A DNA stretch of 64,000 bases. Source: Mycolicibacterium tusciae JS617. GTDB lineage: Bacteria; Actinomycetota; Actinomycetes; Mycobacteriales; Mycobacteriaceae. Within the stretch, counting starts at the first letter, position 1. Each line of letters starts with the position of its first letter. Shown here in pieces: positions 52,870 to 62,001 of this stretch. The stretch is taken from NCBI RefSeq assembly GCF_000243415.2, contig NZ_KI912270.1, positions 5,289,837-5,353,836 on the forward strand. Direction: 5' to 3'. Under the pieces are notes generated by a model, which worked only from the letters and a program-made list of their open reading frames with translations, was not told the DNA's origin and did not search any database. The position numbers were made by a program, and so were the translations under genes.

Positions 52870-55556
52870 GCCGGTAGGTACTGTCGCCCGCGGCCCAGCT
52901 GGACCTGGAACAGATCTGGGACTACACGACCCACTGGATTCAGATGCGCCCTCGTTGGTCCTGCCTGGCATGACTGCGACTGCTGCCACCACCTGGCTTC
53001 CGAATGGAGTCAATTGCATAGGCCTTCCGGCGTTGGCTCGCACAAGGATTTGGCTCCCGAGATCCCTTTCAATCCGGTTCACCTGGTCGACCAAGGCAAA
53101 CTGGTTCAGGCCCAGATCCTGGGCCGCGGCCTGCAGTGTTCGGTACCGGGAAGCTTCGGCGAACCGTTGCAGTCGTTCCCATCCGCCCACCCCGGAAAGC
53201 GCGGGGCGCAGTATCGATGGGATGCCGGTGTCGGCCGCAAGTTCGTGGGGGGTGTAGCGGCTGAGTCTGCGCACCGGGATGCAATGCGCTCTGGCCCACC
53301 GAGCCATGTTGGCCACGCTCATGCCGCACTCAGCGGCGAGGTCTTCGAGGGAACGGTGCTTGGTGACGTACTGCTCGTAGAGCCAGGTGGCGTCGATGTC
53401 GTAGATCGGCCGTCGGTGTGCCTCACGCACGGCGATGCCGTACTCGGTAGCCAGGCGGCCGATGGTTTGGCGGCTGACACCGACGGTCGCGGCGATGTCA
53501 CGCAGGCTCTGTCCCTCGCCCTCGTACAGCTGAATCAGTTTCTCGCGCGGCAACATGGTTTTTGCGGCGCCGTAGACCAGGCGCGTTTGGGGTCGTCGCG
53601 GAGTTGCTACGTTCGCCGGTGCTGGATGGCATTCCAAAACATACCGGACGTCATCGAGTGCGGTGTCTAGCTGGCTGGCGGCGGCGCTGAGCGTTAAGCG
53701 GCGACGGCGAATCATGCTGTGTAGCACTGGGATGTCGAGTGCGGCTGGGTCGGGACTCGGCAGGGGTGAACGGGTCCATGAGCGTGGTCGGAGGGTGCCA
53801 GAAGGCGGGCTCGTCAGTGACGTCGTGCATTCTCAGGAAGTCGCTGGCATGGTCGCGCAGGGCCTTGTTCAGTTCCGGGGTGAGGTGGCGTGGGAAGTCG
53901 GCGGCCCTCTTGAAGGCTTCGTCGTTGCCGGCGGTGCCGGGCGCTGCCACGGCGGCGGGCATGCCGCTGAGGCGCTCGAAGAGGTAGAACCTGACGTTCT
54001 TGGCGCGGGCGGCGGTGCCGCCGGCGGTGCCGGTGTCGCGGCAGATCCGCGCCCACTCTGCTGCTGAGAGTAGCTCCGTGTAGTCGAGCTGGCGGCGGCG
54101 CTGGTAGTCGATGGGGGTGTCGGTGGCGGCCAGATAGTCGGCTAGGCACGTCAGCGCCTGCCGGATGTGGTCCCAGTGTTGGGAGCGGGAGAGTTTGCGC
54201 AGCACGGCCAGCACGGACTGCTCATGAAGAGGGCAGGTTAGAAGCCCGGCGGCTTCGCGCAACCGGGCGCGCGTCTCGACGAACAGCAGCGCCGTGGACA
54301 ATGCGGGCCGCAGCTGTTTCTGGTTGCACTCAGCTGTTGCCAGCCGCAGTGACCATGCTGGCCACAGCATCGTCGGGGTGCGTCGGGCGAGGCGGTCGAG
54401 TCTCGCGCGGTCGCGCGTCGGTCGGCGGGGCATTGGGGTTCCGATTCGGTAGCGCAGCTGATTACCCGGGGCCAGGAGCGGGGCAAGGGCGCTGAGTTGC
54501 ACGGCACAAAGGTTGTCGGACTTTCCGCGGCCATGGCCAAGGGTGGTGGCATTGACCGACAATCCCTGCGTGCGGGCGCCGGTGACCAGCCAGCGCATCT
54601 TGTCACCCGCCGAGTCGATGTCACGGGCTCTCAGGATGCCCATGGTGGCGACGACACCGACGGCGGCCGTCTCGGCGCGTGCGGGTGCGGCCAGGCCGGG
54701 CTTGTCTTCCGCATATGGCCGGCCGGACCGCGGGCTGGGTTGGGCGGACACCGCGCGGTAGGCGCTCAACAGATCGGTGGGGACTGCTTGGGCGAGTTCC
54801 TCAGGTGCGGCGTAGGCCAGGATTCGTCCCGCGACGGCCCGGATGTCGGCCAGGACCGTGCGTTGTGGTTGCGGCGCTAGTGCGGTAGACACCGAAATCA
54901 CCGACACCACACTCGATTACGTCAAACACCGTGCGCTGCGCGGCCAGCAGCGGGTGATCATCGTCGAATCGGACTACCGAGGTGTCGGCGAGCTTCGTGC
55001 CGCACCGCGCGGGTGCGGATCCGGTCTGTCCGATGGCGGGGTTGGCGCAGTATCCGGGGCGCGGGATCGCGGTCGTTATGTGGGTGCGGTGGCGTTGCGC
55101 GCTGTGGCATGTCGGGCAGACATCGGCTAGCAGACAGCGATGCTGGGTGCAGGCGAACGCCCAGCCGAGTCGCCAGGCCAGCTGCCAGCGCCCACCGGTG
55201 TCAGCCAGGCAGTGCGGGCAGTAGCGCGACCCGCGGGCTCGACCCCACGGAAAGGTGCGCAGGAACCGGCCGGTCGCCAGGTCGATTCCCACCGCCCTGT
55301 TCGCGTAGTGCGACAACGTCATCGCGTGTACGGCGGCGGGTGTAGCACCGGCCGCTGCGCCGAGGGCAGCTGCTTCGGCGTCGGCCAGCTGGACAATCCA
55401 GGTGTTGGATCTGTTGTCCGGTGAGGTGAGAGCCACCGCGGTCAGCAGGTCGCCCCACGCGGTGTCGGATCGGTGGGCGGTCGCTTCAAGCCAGGAGTCA
55501 ATCGATTCCCCCGAAAGCGGCGCGACCCGGATCGGAAGCGTTCGAACGGTCTTCAT
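52861..55556 (-). pseudogene. tniQ: TniQ/TnsD-type target-selection protein, split by two frameshifts
   Basis: Three frames together give a TniQ of about 890 residues. Part 1 (from ATG 55556, ATGA overlap with tnsC) has PIRVAPLSGESIDSWLEATA and the zinc site YCPHCLAD...CTQHRCLLADVCPTCH. It slips near 54870-54890 after GDFGVYR. Part 2 (QRTVLADIRAVAGRILAYA to WHPPTTLMDPFTPAE) slips again near 53745-53770. Part 3 begins PAALDIPVLHSMIRRRRLTL and has HTH units (SLRDIAATVGVSRQTIGRLA; LQAAAQDLGLNQFALVDQV). Target choice is probably lost, unless the shifts are sequencing errors. Confidence 0.75.
52866..52927 (+). pseudogene. ParE toxin copy 2, stop codon and truncation
   Basis: Compared with copy 1, codon 4 is TAG (52875-52877) instead of TAT. 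After QLDLEQIWDYT the similarity ends near 52927, where the Tn7-like region begins. The toxin is doubly inactivated. Confidence 0.8.
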
Positions 55557-56677
55557 CCGGCCTTGCCGACCGCGGTGCTCAACCGTCGCGCATCGAATGC
55601 TGCCGCCAACTCCTGGCGGGCCTTCTCCGAGGCAGCGTCGTTCTTGACGCGGTCCAGTAGCTCGCTGTCGAGGCGTTCGGCGCCGGTGCGGATGGCGCGT
55701 TGGCAGCCGCGGTTGATCAACGTCATCAGCGAGCCGATATGCCCGGTACTTCGCACGAAGAGATAATCGGTCAGTTCGTTGGCCAGCATGCCGGGATGCT
55801 TGTCGGCCAACACAATACGTTTCTCCAGGGCCAGGAGCAGTTGGCGCCATTCGCGGCGGCCGTCGTCGGTGTCGACGGCGAACGGGCGCATGCCGAGTTG
55901 GGTGGTGCGCCGCCCGGTCTGGGCGATGACCGCGTCTTCATAGGTGCAGCCCTCGGAGAACAGCCCTCGCGCGGCCAGCCCGACGCCGACGAACAGCAAC
56001 GTGACCGGGAACTCGTTGGCGATGTATTTGAAGTGGTTGCTGATCTCCACACCGCTGGTGTTGCGCCATCGCAGGAAGTGCAGATCATCGACGATCAGCA
56101 ATCGGGTCTCACACGCCAGGACGCAGTCGAGTGCCCGGTGTGCGAACTGGGCGGCGTTGCCGCGCGAAACACCCGGATGAGCGAAGAACGACAGCATCGC
56201 CCGGTTGAAGTCAAGCATCCCGGTGTTGCCGGTGAGGCCCACCCGACAGACCGGCCAACGCTCATGCCCCTCGCGGGTCTGAGATCCGTCGGCGGCGATC
56301 TCGCGGCGGTGATACTCCCGCGCGAACGCCAGCACCGAGGTGGTTTTGCCCAGCCCCGGAAACGCGTCGATCGCCACCGCGCCTTTGGCCTTATCGCCGT
56401 CCTGCAGGTTGCTGTCGACGATGTCCCACAGGTCCTCATGAAGCGCGGCCAATTGCGGGGTCTTGATGGTGCCCAGGTTGGCGTGCCACTCCCGGCGTTG
56501 CCGGTTGTAATCCTCGTAGGCACAGTCGCTAAGCGCCCCGAGTTCGGGGCGGGTCAACGGTTCCGGTGGAATTCGGGCCGGTGTGTTGACGAATTGCTGC
56601 CAGCCCTCCTTGCGGGCCAATGTCAGATTGTCCAACCGATGCGGTTTGTCCGCAGTATCTGGTTCTCGCCCGGTCAC
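55553..56677 (-). CDS. tnsC: TnsC/TniB-type AAA+ ATPase
   Basis: 374 residues from GTG 56677 (GTGA overlap with tnsB). Walker A is AIDAFPGLGKTTSVLAFA (about residue 104-120), Walker B LLIVDDLHFLRW, with sensor-region NEFPVTLLFVGVGL. It links the target-bound TniQ with the TnsA/TnsB transposase and controls target immunity. Confidence 0.9.
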   Translation of the reverse strand: MTGREPDTADKPHRLDNLTLARKEGWQQFVNTPARIPPEPLTRPELGALSDCAYEDYNRQRREWHANLGTIKTPQLAALHEDLWDIVDSNLQDGDKAKGAVAIDAFPGLGKTTSVLAFAREYHRREIAADGSQTREGHERWPVCRVGLTGNTGMLDFNRAMLSFFAHPGVSRGNAAQFAHRALDCVLACETRLLIVDDLHFLRWRNTSGVEISNHFKYIANEFPVTLLFVGVGLAARGLFSEGCTYEDAVIAQTGRRTTQLGMRPFAVDTDDGRREWRQLLLALEKRIVLADKHPGMLANELTDYLFVRSTGHIGSLMTLINRGCQRAIRTGAERLDSELLDRVKNDAASEKARQELAAAFDARRLSTAVGKAG

Positions 56678-58830
56678 GCGTCCTCCAGGGCATCGGCGTA
56701 GAAGTCGTCCTCGTCGGATGCGTCGAGTTCGTCGTCCGTGTCGTCGTCGCCGACCTCGGGCTCGGCGACCTCGATGGGTGCGGTGGCGTCGACGGCCGGT
56801 GAAGCCGTCATTGCCAACACCCGTGCCACGGAAGGCAGGGCGGCTACCTCGTTTTCGGGTTCAGCGGCGTCGAGGAGCGACGCTTCCCGTGAGAGGCGCA
56901 GCGCGATCCGTCTTTCGGCCACTGAAGAACCCAGTCCCAGGTTCCAGCGCTCCAGCAGATCAGCGACCGCCAGACGGTCGTCAGGATAGGTGTACTTCGA
57001 CGCCGCGAGCTTGCGGGCGAACTGGAGAGCGTCCTCGCTCAGCGGCATGTCCATCGACGCGGCGTGCTCCCACATCAACGTGTGCCACGTGCGGCTCTCC
57101 GGATCGCGGAAGTAGATGCGGGTCACGTCGTCGGGGTCATGATGAATGGGCCAGCGGCCCTTGGCCTTCCCGGTATACGGGCTCGTCATATTGCGGTACG
57201 GGTTCAACGCGGCCCCGTTGTAGCGGCGGCCTCCGAAATCAACCCCGTAGTGCTGGATCTTGCGCCACTCGGTCTTCAAGAACTCATACACCAGGTCGGG
57301 GTCACGCGGTGCCTCGATGAACCCAGCCCGGGCCATACCGTGCTCGAACATCAGCGCCGGCGACATCCGCAGACCGGGCACATGCGGATCCACCAAACCG
57401 TCGTGGGGCCGGTGGTGATAGACCACCGCCACCCACTCCCGAATGATCGCCTCCAGTTCGTCAAGGTAGAAGAACGCCTCCGACTCCGGGTCCACCCCTC
57501 GCGAATGCACGTCAGGGCCTTTGTAACCCGGCAGTGCCTGCAGCAAGTCCTCCCGAATGGTCCGGAAGAACCGCTCCACCGGTCCCTTATCGCGGCCGGT
57601 GCGCAACCTAGCTGGCTGGATCGACACCCCCATCCGCTGACACACACTCGTCAGATGCTCGGAAACATAGATCTTGCCATGATCGACCACTATCGTCTCC
57701 GGCACGATCGCCGGCCCAGAAGCACCCCCACCGGTAAGTGGGCCGTCGACCGCGTCGACGTCAACGAGGACCGAGCGTGGGATTCCATGCTCAGGCCACA
57801 CCGCGTGCGTGGGCCAATCGCGTCCAGGCGGTCGCGGACGATACACCTGATACAACACTGCGGCAGCGTCCACCGATTTCGTCGACACGGGCGTCACACG
57901 GATCCCGGTGACACACCGCGTGTACCAATCCATTCCGACCGTCAACTCCGCTTGGACCCAGCGCAACGTCACGGGATCCAACGCGAACACATCCAACCGA
58001 GTGGTATCCATCAGCAGGTACTCACCGGGCCGAGTCGGGCGCAGCTTCCCATAGGCATCGCTTGGACGATCGGCGATATCGCGGTTCCGCTTGGTACTCA
58101 ACCGAAACGTCGGGTGGCGCTTCTCCAACTCGGCAAGTACCCGGTGTGCCGTTGCACGCGACGGCAGCTTCACGACACCGTCGCCGAACCTCGCCACCAC
58201 CCTTGCGTTCGTCCGGTCGATCACCATCGTCTGCGACGGCCGCGATTGATCCGTGTGCTCGACCATCACCTCAAGCCCGGTTTCAATCCACCTGTTATCC
58301 ACAGTGCCGAGCGGCTTCTGTCGGCTCATCTGGCTTCGAGCCAGGCCGGCTTCGCCGTGCCGACGAAAATCCGAGACCCACTGCTTGACAGTGCGCACGC
58401 TCAGGCCAAGTTCAGATGCCTTCGCGGCGTACCGGCTAGTGAGCGGAAGGTGCGGGTCGTATTGCGGTCGCGGCTCGCCCGCCGTAGCCATCTCTGCGAC
58501 ACCAGATCGATAGCCAGTCAATGCCTCTCGTATGTGGGCGGCACGTTCAGTGAGGTCCTTCCTCTCTGACTCGGTCATCGCCGATAGGACGACGCCGGCC
58601 AGTTCTTCCGCATCGTGGGCTCGCGGGCCGGAGTCGTCAACCACGACGCGCGCGCGGTCCCTGGCAAGAAGGTCGCGCAGCGCCACCCGCACTGCGCCGC
58701 CTTCCCCTGAACCAGCGCGAAGGACGACATCGGTGCCGGTGGCGGCTGAATGCATCTCCACCACCTGCATCAGTTCGCCGTCGTAGATGAACCGTGTTCC
58801 GATAGCGACGCGGACAAGACCACCACTCAC
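56674..58830 (-). CDS. tnsB: TnsB-type DDE transposase
   Basis: About 718 residues from GTG 58830, chosen for AAGGGG upstream and the overlap with tnsA. Helix-turn-helix domains (TSRYAAKASELGLSVRTVKQ; LPSRATAHRVLAELEKRHP) precede an rve core with the catalytic residues LLMDTTRLDVF (Asp), ETIVVDHGKIYVSE (Asp) and RDKGPVERFFRTIRED (Glu). A Mu-type beta-barrel and a very acidic tail (EVGDDDTDDELDASDEDDFY) that contacts TnsC follow. It cuts the 3' transposon ends and joins them to the target. Confidence 0.92.
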   Translation of the reverse strand: MSGGLVRVAIGTRFIYDGELMQVVEMHSAATGTDVVLRAGSGEGGAVRVALRDLLARDRARVVVDDSGPRAHDAEELAGVVLSAMTESERKDLTERAAHIREALTGYRSGVAEMATAGEPRPQYDPHLPLTSRYAAKASELGLSVRTVKQWVSDFRRHGEAGLARSQMSRQKPLGTVDNRWIETGLEVMVEHTDQSRPSQTMVIDRTNARVVARFGDGVVKLPSRATAHRVLAELEKRHPTFRLSTKRNRDIADRPSDAYGKLRPTRPGEYLLMDTTRLDVFALDPVTLRWVQAELTVGMDWYTRCVTGIRVTPVSTKSVDAAAVLYQVYRPRPPGRDWPTHAVWPEHGIPRSVLVDVDAVDGPLTGGGASGPAIVPETIVVDHGKIYVSEHLTSVCQRMGVSIQPARLRTGRDKGPVERFFRTIREDLLQALPGYKGPDVHSRGVDPESEAFFYLDELEAIIREWVAVVYHHRPHDGLVDPHVPGLRMSPALMFEHGMARAGFIEAPRDPDLVYEFLKTEWRKIQHYGVDFGGRRYNGAALNPYRNMTSPYTGKAKGRWPIHHDPDDVTRIYFRDPESRTWHTLMWEHAASMDMPLSEDALQFARKLAASKYTYPDDRLAVADLLERWNLGLGSSVAERRIALRLSREASLLDAAEPENEVAALPSVARVLAMTASPAVDATAPIEVAEPEVGDDDTDDELDASDEDDFYADALEDA

Positions 58831-59567
58831 GATCGGGACCCCTTTTTGAGGATGCTCGTCTGGCGCAGCGGCCGCGCCATTTCGATGGCAAGGTAGTCGC
58901 TCCATACCAGATGCAGTATCGCCGACCGCACAACCGGCTTCGACCAACCGGCATAACTGGTACATGCCTCACCCAGCGTTCGCCCCGGCAGATCGTCTCG
59001 ACGCCTCAACTCATCCAACAGAGTTGGGCTGAAACACCTTTCATTTCGGAAGCCAGCGAGAAAGCGGATGCTCGCGAGCTCCGGCTCAGGCGGCTCACTC
59101 CACAATTCGTAGCGCCAGCCCCGCTGCTCGACCAGTCGCCTTGTCCAATCGAGGGTGAAACTGATCTTGGGGTTGGCCAAGCGCGCGTGGGGCTTGACGT
59201 CGACGACTATCGGGCCGTCATCAGTCAGGAGCAGGTAGTCCGGCACGTGTTTGCGTGCCTGACGGTTCACCGTTGCGCGAAGAAGGAAAGGTTGTGCGAC
59301 GATTCGGCGGACCTTGACATCGAAGTCAGCGAACAGTAGTCGGGTGAGCTCGAGGCGAGACTCGTAGATGACATGCCGCTGCTCGGTCGACGACCAGTAG
59401 GTGCCTGAGTAATGCTTCTGTCCGCGATACCACCGGAACGTGCGCCATGGAGCCGCACCGGCGAACGCATCGAGCGGGGCACGCCCCCACTCGGTGCTGT
59501 TCTCCTCGAACGAGTCTTGGGACCGGACCGAAACTGTCGCGCATCCAGGCTGCACCATCTCCGCCAT
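58827..59567 (-). CDS. tnsA: TnsA endonuclease
   Basis: About 246 residues. A restriction-enzyme-like fold: HVIYESRLELTRLLF (Glu), HVPDYLLLTDDGPIVVDVKP (PD-x-D/E-x-K-type acidic and Lys). It cuts the 5' transposon ends, making true cut-and-paste. Presence of TnsA separates this from Tn5053/Tn402-like elements. Starts at ATG 59567 or 59558. The gene is the one nearest the transposon end, as in Tn7. Confidence 0.88.
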   Translation of the reverse strand: MAEMVQPGCATVSVRSQDSFEENSTEWGRAPLDAFAGAAPWRTFRWYRGQKHYSGTYWSSTEQRHVIYESRLELTRLLFADFDVKVRRIVAQPFLLRATVNRQARKHVPDYLLLTDDGPIVVDVKPHARLANPKISFTLDWTRRLVEQRGWRYELWSEPPEPELASIRFLAGFRNERCFSPTLLDELRRRDDLPGRTLGEACTSYAGWSKPVVRSAILHLVWSDYLAIEMARPLRQTSILKKGSRS

Positions 59568-59619
59568 GCCGACACTTTGACACCTATCGGCCCGACGGTC
59601 CCGCATCCGATGTGGTGTG

Positions 59620-59696
59620 TCTCAAGTTCGCTGCACAAGTGCAGCGGTGGTGCAGCCGGACTTGAGAAAGTGCAGTCAAACTTGAGAACCTACACA
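59620..59696. repeat. Tn7-like end with TnsB-site-like repeats, abutting dnaB
   Basis: GTGCAG-N3/4-ACTTGAGA recurs at 59670-59688 (GTGCAGTCAAACTTGAGAA), 59650-59668 (GTGCAGCCGGACTTGAGAA) and, inverted, 59620-59636. A half copy GTGCAGCGG is at 59639. The terminus CCTACA ends at 59694 (or 59696). Possible 5-bp target duplications are CACGC or CGCGT; the other copy could not be located. Confidence 0.7.
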
Positions 59697-59702
59697 CGCG
59701 TC

Positions 59703-61511
59703 TTAGCCCTTGGCCATGTTGGTGAAGCGCGACAAGTGCAACTGATGCGCGACGGTGATCGTTTTCGTCGGACCGCTGCGGTGCTTCGCAATGATCAAGT
59801 CCGCCTCACCGCCACGCGGGTCGTCACGCTCGAACGCGTCCGGTCGATGCAGCAAAATCACCATATCCGAATCTTGCTCGATGCTACCGCTTTCGCGAAG
59901 GTCCGACAGCATCGGCTTCTTGTCGGTGCGCTGCTCCGGTCCGCGGTTCAGCTGACTCATCGCGACGACAGGGACTTCCAGCTCCTTGGCCAAAAGCTTT
60001 ATCTGACGGGAGAATTCGGAGACCTCCTGCTGTCGTGACTCGACCTTCTTACCCGAGGTCATCAGCTGCAGGTAGTCAAGGACGATCAGACGTAGGTCCG
60101 ACTTCTGCTTGAGACGACGCGCCTTCGCCCTGATCTCCATCATGGTCAAGTTCGGTGAGTCGTCGATATACAACGGCGCTTCGCTGATCTCACTCATCCG
60201 CCGTGCGAGCCGCGTCCAGTCGTCGTCATTCATCCGACCCAAGCGCATGTCTGCGAGTTTGATCTTTGCCTCGGCCGACAGCAGACGCATCACGATCTCG
60301 GACTTACTCATTTCCAACGAGAAAATGACGCTCGCCATGCGGTGCTTGATGGAGCACGACCGCAAAAAATCCAGGCCCAGCGTGGAGTTGTGCGTCGGGA
60401 TCATTCCCGCGCCAGCCAGATACAGATGGTCGTCAGCGCTGACCTCGACGCACCGAACCGGAACGCTGTCGACTCTGCGCACCGATTCAATGCCCCACGT
60501 TGACCGGCTACCCCCGCCGACCGTCGCGAGCGCCGGAACCCGGGCTGCGGTAATGACATCCACGCCGGCACGCAAGGACGTGGTGACCTGGATACCGCGC
60601 TCAGTCGGCCACTGATGCTCGGCGTCGGCGACGATCACCGTTCCATCCGAGAACTCAACCTCGAAGCACGGCCGTCCGAACATGACCTCCGTCGCCGCGA
60701 CCACTCGCGTCGGTTCACCGTCGGCACCGATCAGCTGATCGCCGACGGCGACCTCACCCATCGTCGTCCAGCCCGTCGGCGTAGGCAGCGGCGTATCGAG
60801 CTTGAGCGCCTTGCCCATACCGGGCCTCGCCGCAATGACGATCATCTGCCCCGGATGCAAGCCATTGGTGAGATCGTCGAGATCGGTGAAGCCAGTGGGC
60901 ACTCCACGCGCCAGCCCACCCGCCGATGCGATCGCATCGATCTCGTCCATCGTCGGCTGGAGGAGCTGTTCCAGCGGCACGAAGTCCTCCGAAGTGCTGC
61001 GGCCCTCGGTCACGTCGTAGATCTCGGCCTGCGCGCGGTCGACGATGTCGGCGACGTCGGCGCCATCCGCGCCCGCATAGCCGTACTGCACGACGCGCGT
61101 GCCTGCCTCCACAAGGCGCCGTAGCAAGGCCTTCTCGGCGACGATGCCCGCGTAGTACCCCGCATTGGCTGCGGTCGGCACCGTCGAGATCAGGGTGTGC
61201 AGATACGGCGCTCCACCGATGCGGCGCAATAACCCGCGGCGATCCAGCTCGGCCGCGACCGTCACCGCGTCCGCCGGCTCACCACGGCCGTACAGGTCCA
61301 GGACGGCGTCGTAGACGTTCTGATGCGCGGGCTTGTAGAAGTCGCCTGGACGCAGCTTCTCCAGCACGTCGGCAATCGCATCCTTGCTCAAGAGCATGCC
61401 GCCCAGGACCGCCTGTTCGGCGGCGGCGTCCTGCGGAGGCTGGCGGCCGTAATCCTCACGGGGTGGCGAGGAGTCCATGTCCGAATGGCCAAGATCGTCC
61501 ACCACAGCCAC
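59703..61511 (-). CDS. dnaB: Replicative DNA helicase DnaB with an in-frame intein
   Basis: 602 residues before splicing, 461 after. Start GTG 61511 follows GGAGGTG and gives the usual VAVVDDLG...MDSSPPRED. The N-terminal domain is QAVLGGMLLSKDAIADVLEK; the RecA-like domain has Walker A ARPGMGK/STLGL (interrupted by the intein), LIVLDYLQLMTSG (Walker B) and DLRESGSIEQDSDMVILLHR. It unwinds DNA at the fork. The Tn7-like end lies immediately after the stop codon; the helicase itself is complete. Confidence 0.96.
   Translation of the reverse strand: MAVVDDLGHSDMDSSPPREDYGRQPPQDAAAEQAVLGGMLLSKDAIADVLEKLRPGDFYKPAHQNVYDAVLDLYGRGEPADAVTVAAELDRRGLLRRIGGAPYLHTLISTVPTAANAGYYAGIVAEKALLRRLVEAGTRVVQYGYAGADGADVADIVDRAQAEIYDVTEGRSTSEDFVPLEQLLQPTMDEIDAIASAGGLARGVPTGFTDLDDLTNGLHPGQMIVIAARPGMGKALKLDTPLPTPTGWTTMGEVAVGDQLIGADGEPTRVVAATEVMFGRPCFEVEFSDGTVIVADAEHQWPTERGIQVTTSLRAGVDVITAARVPALATVGGGSRSTWGIESVRRVDSVPVRCVEVSADDHLYLAGAGMIPTHNSTLGLDFLRSCSIKHRMASVIFSLEMSKSEIVMRLLSAEAKIKLADMRLGRMNDDDWTRLARRMSEISEAPLYIDDSPNLTMMEIRAKARRLKQKSDLRLIVLDYLQLMTSGKKVESRQQEVSEFSRQIKLLAKELEVPVVAMSQLNRGPEQRTDKKPMLSDLRESGSIEQDSDMVILLHRPDAFERDDPRGGEADLIIAKHRSGPTKTITVAHQLHLSRFTNMAKG
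60387..60809 (-). other. 141-residue class 3-type mini-intein in DnaB
   Basis: It begins ALKLDTPLPTPTGWTTMGEV right after GMGK and ends IPTHN before the extein Ser-Thr-Leu. The first residue is Ala, not Cys/Ser. Trp67 (EHQW), Cys120 (RCVEV) and Thr139 (PTHN) form the WCT set known from class 3 inteins, in which the internal Cys starts splicing. No homing endonuclease domain is present, unlike the larger mycobacterial DnaB inteins at the same site. Confidence 0.88.
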
Positions 61512-61732
61512 GGAACTACACCTCCCCTGGACTAGGTCGAACACATGTTCGATAAAAGGTTACCGCGGCATTGTGACAAGCGTCGAACATCCGCCCCCGA
61601 TCGTCGCCCTCACGGGCTTGCGACGGCCAACGCTAGACGTTGCTGGGAGCGATGCATATGCCCCCTGTTCATAGACCTGTGCATGGCCTGTGGACAGGTC
61701 TGGATAGGCATGTTGAGGCCTTGGGGAGAACC

Positions 61733-61741
61733 TGTGTATAA
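61733..61741. promoter_or_regulatory. DnaA-box-like 9-mer before dnaB
   Basis: TGTGTATAA, reverse complement TTATACACA, fits TTATNCACA. Related CCTGTGGACAGG and TGTGGAT lie nearby. A role in controlling dnaB is speculative. The 61512-61950 gap is otherwise without a gene. Confidence 0.3.
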
Positions 61742-61950
61742 CTTTCTTTTTTCGGAGCATCCGCGCAGATAGCCGCACCATAAACCCCATGGAATTCTGT
61801 GGATGGGAATTACCACGGCGTGTCGTCATTGGTTGCGATCTCGGGCGTGTTGTGTTTCGGCTTGGGGCCGCGCAGGTTAACAGCGGGTTAGCTTCGCTGT
61901 CGTCTAACTATCGCGCAAAGTTCGCCAGCGCTCGTGGGCGCGCACAGCAA

Positions 61951-61987
61951 CGGCCGGGTGAGAATAGAACAGGTTCTCACCCGGCCG
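61951..61987 (-). terminator. Strong stem-loop after rplI
   Basis: CGGCCGGGTGAGAA and TTCTCACCCGGCCG pair over 14 bp with a 9-base loop, 15 bp beyond the rplI stop codon. It probably ends the rpsF-ssb-rpsR-rplI transcript and separates it from dnaB. Confidence 0.8.
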
Positions 61988-62001
61988 TATTGCAGCTGAA
62001 G

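Larger units (their letters stand above)
52928..59696. mobile_element. Tn7-like transposon core next to dnaB, left end not found
   Basis: tnsA-tnsB-tnsC-tniQ lie in one coupled minus-strand operon. The end near tnsA reads inward (minus strand) TGTAGGTTCTCAAGTTTGAC and is followed by repeats at 59620-59688; it lies 7-9 bp after the dnaB stop codon. TGT is the usual Tn7-like terminus, though TGTGTAGG, two bases further, is also possible. On the tniQ side the sequence runs straight into a truncated parE with no matching end repeats. The element may be truncated there, or its true left end may lie further left with the other genes as cargo. Confidence 0.75.

Noticed and set aside
55700..56701. 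333-codon plus-strand frame opposite tnsC
   Set aside because: Shadow of tnsC; no motif.
57064..58569. 501-codon plus-strand frame opposite tnsB
   Set aside because: His/Arg/Pro-rich, no domain, covers the DDE core of tnsB on the other strand.
59620..59696. Short repeats considered as a CRISPR-like array
   Set aside because: Only three copies in mixed orientation with no regular spacers; they fit transposon-end binding sites.
61512..62001. dnaB-rplI gap considered as a replication origin
   Set aside because: Only one DnaA-box-like 9-mer and no AT-rich unwinding region were seen.
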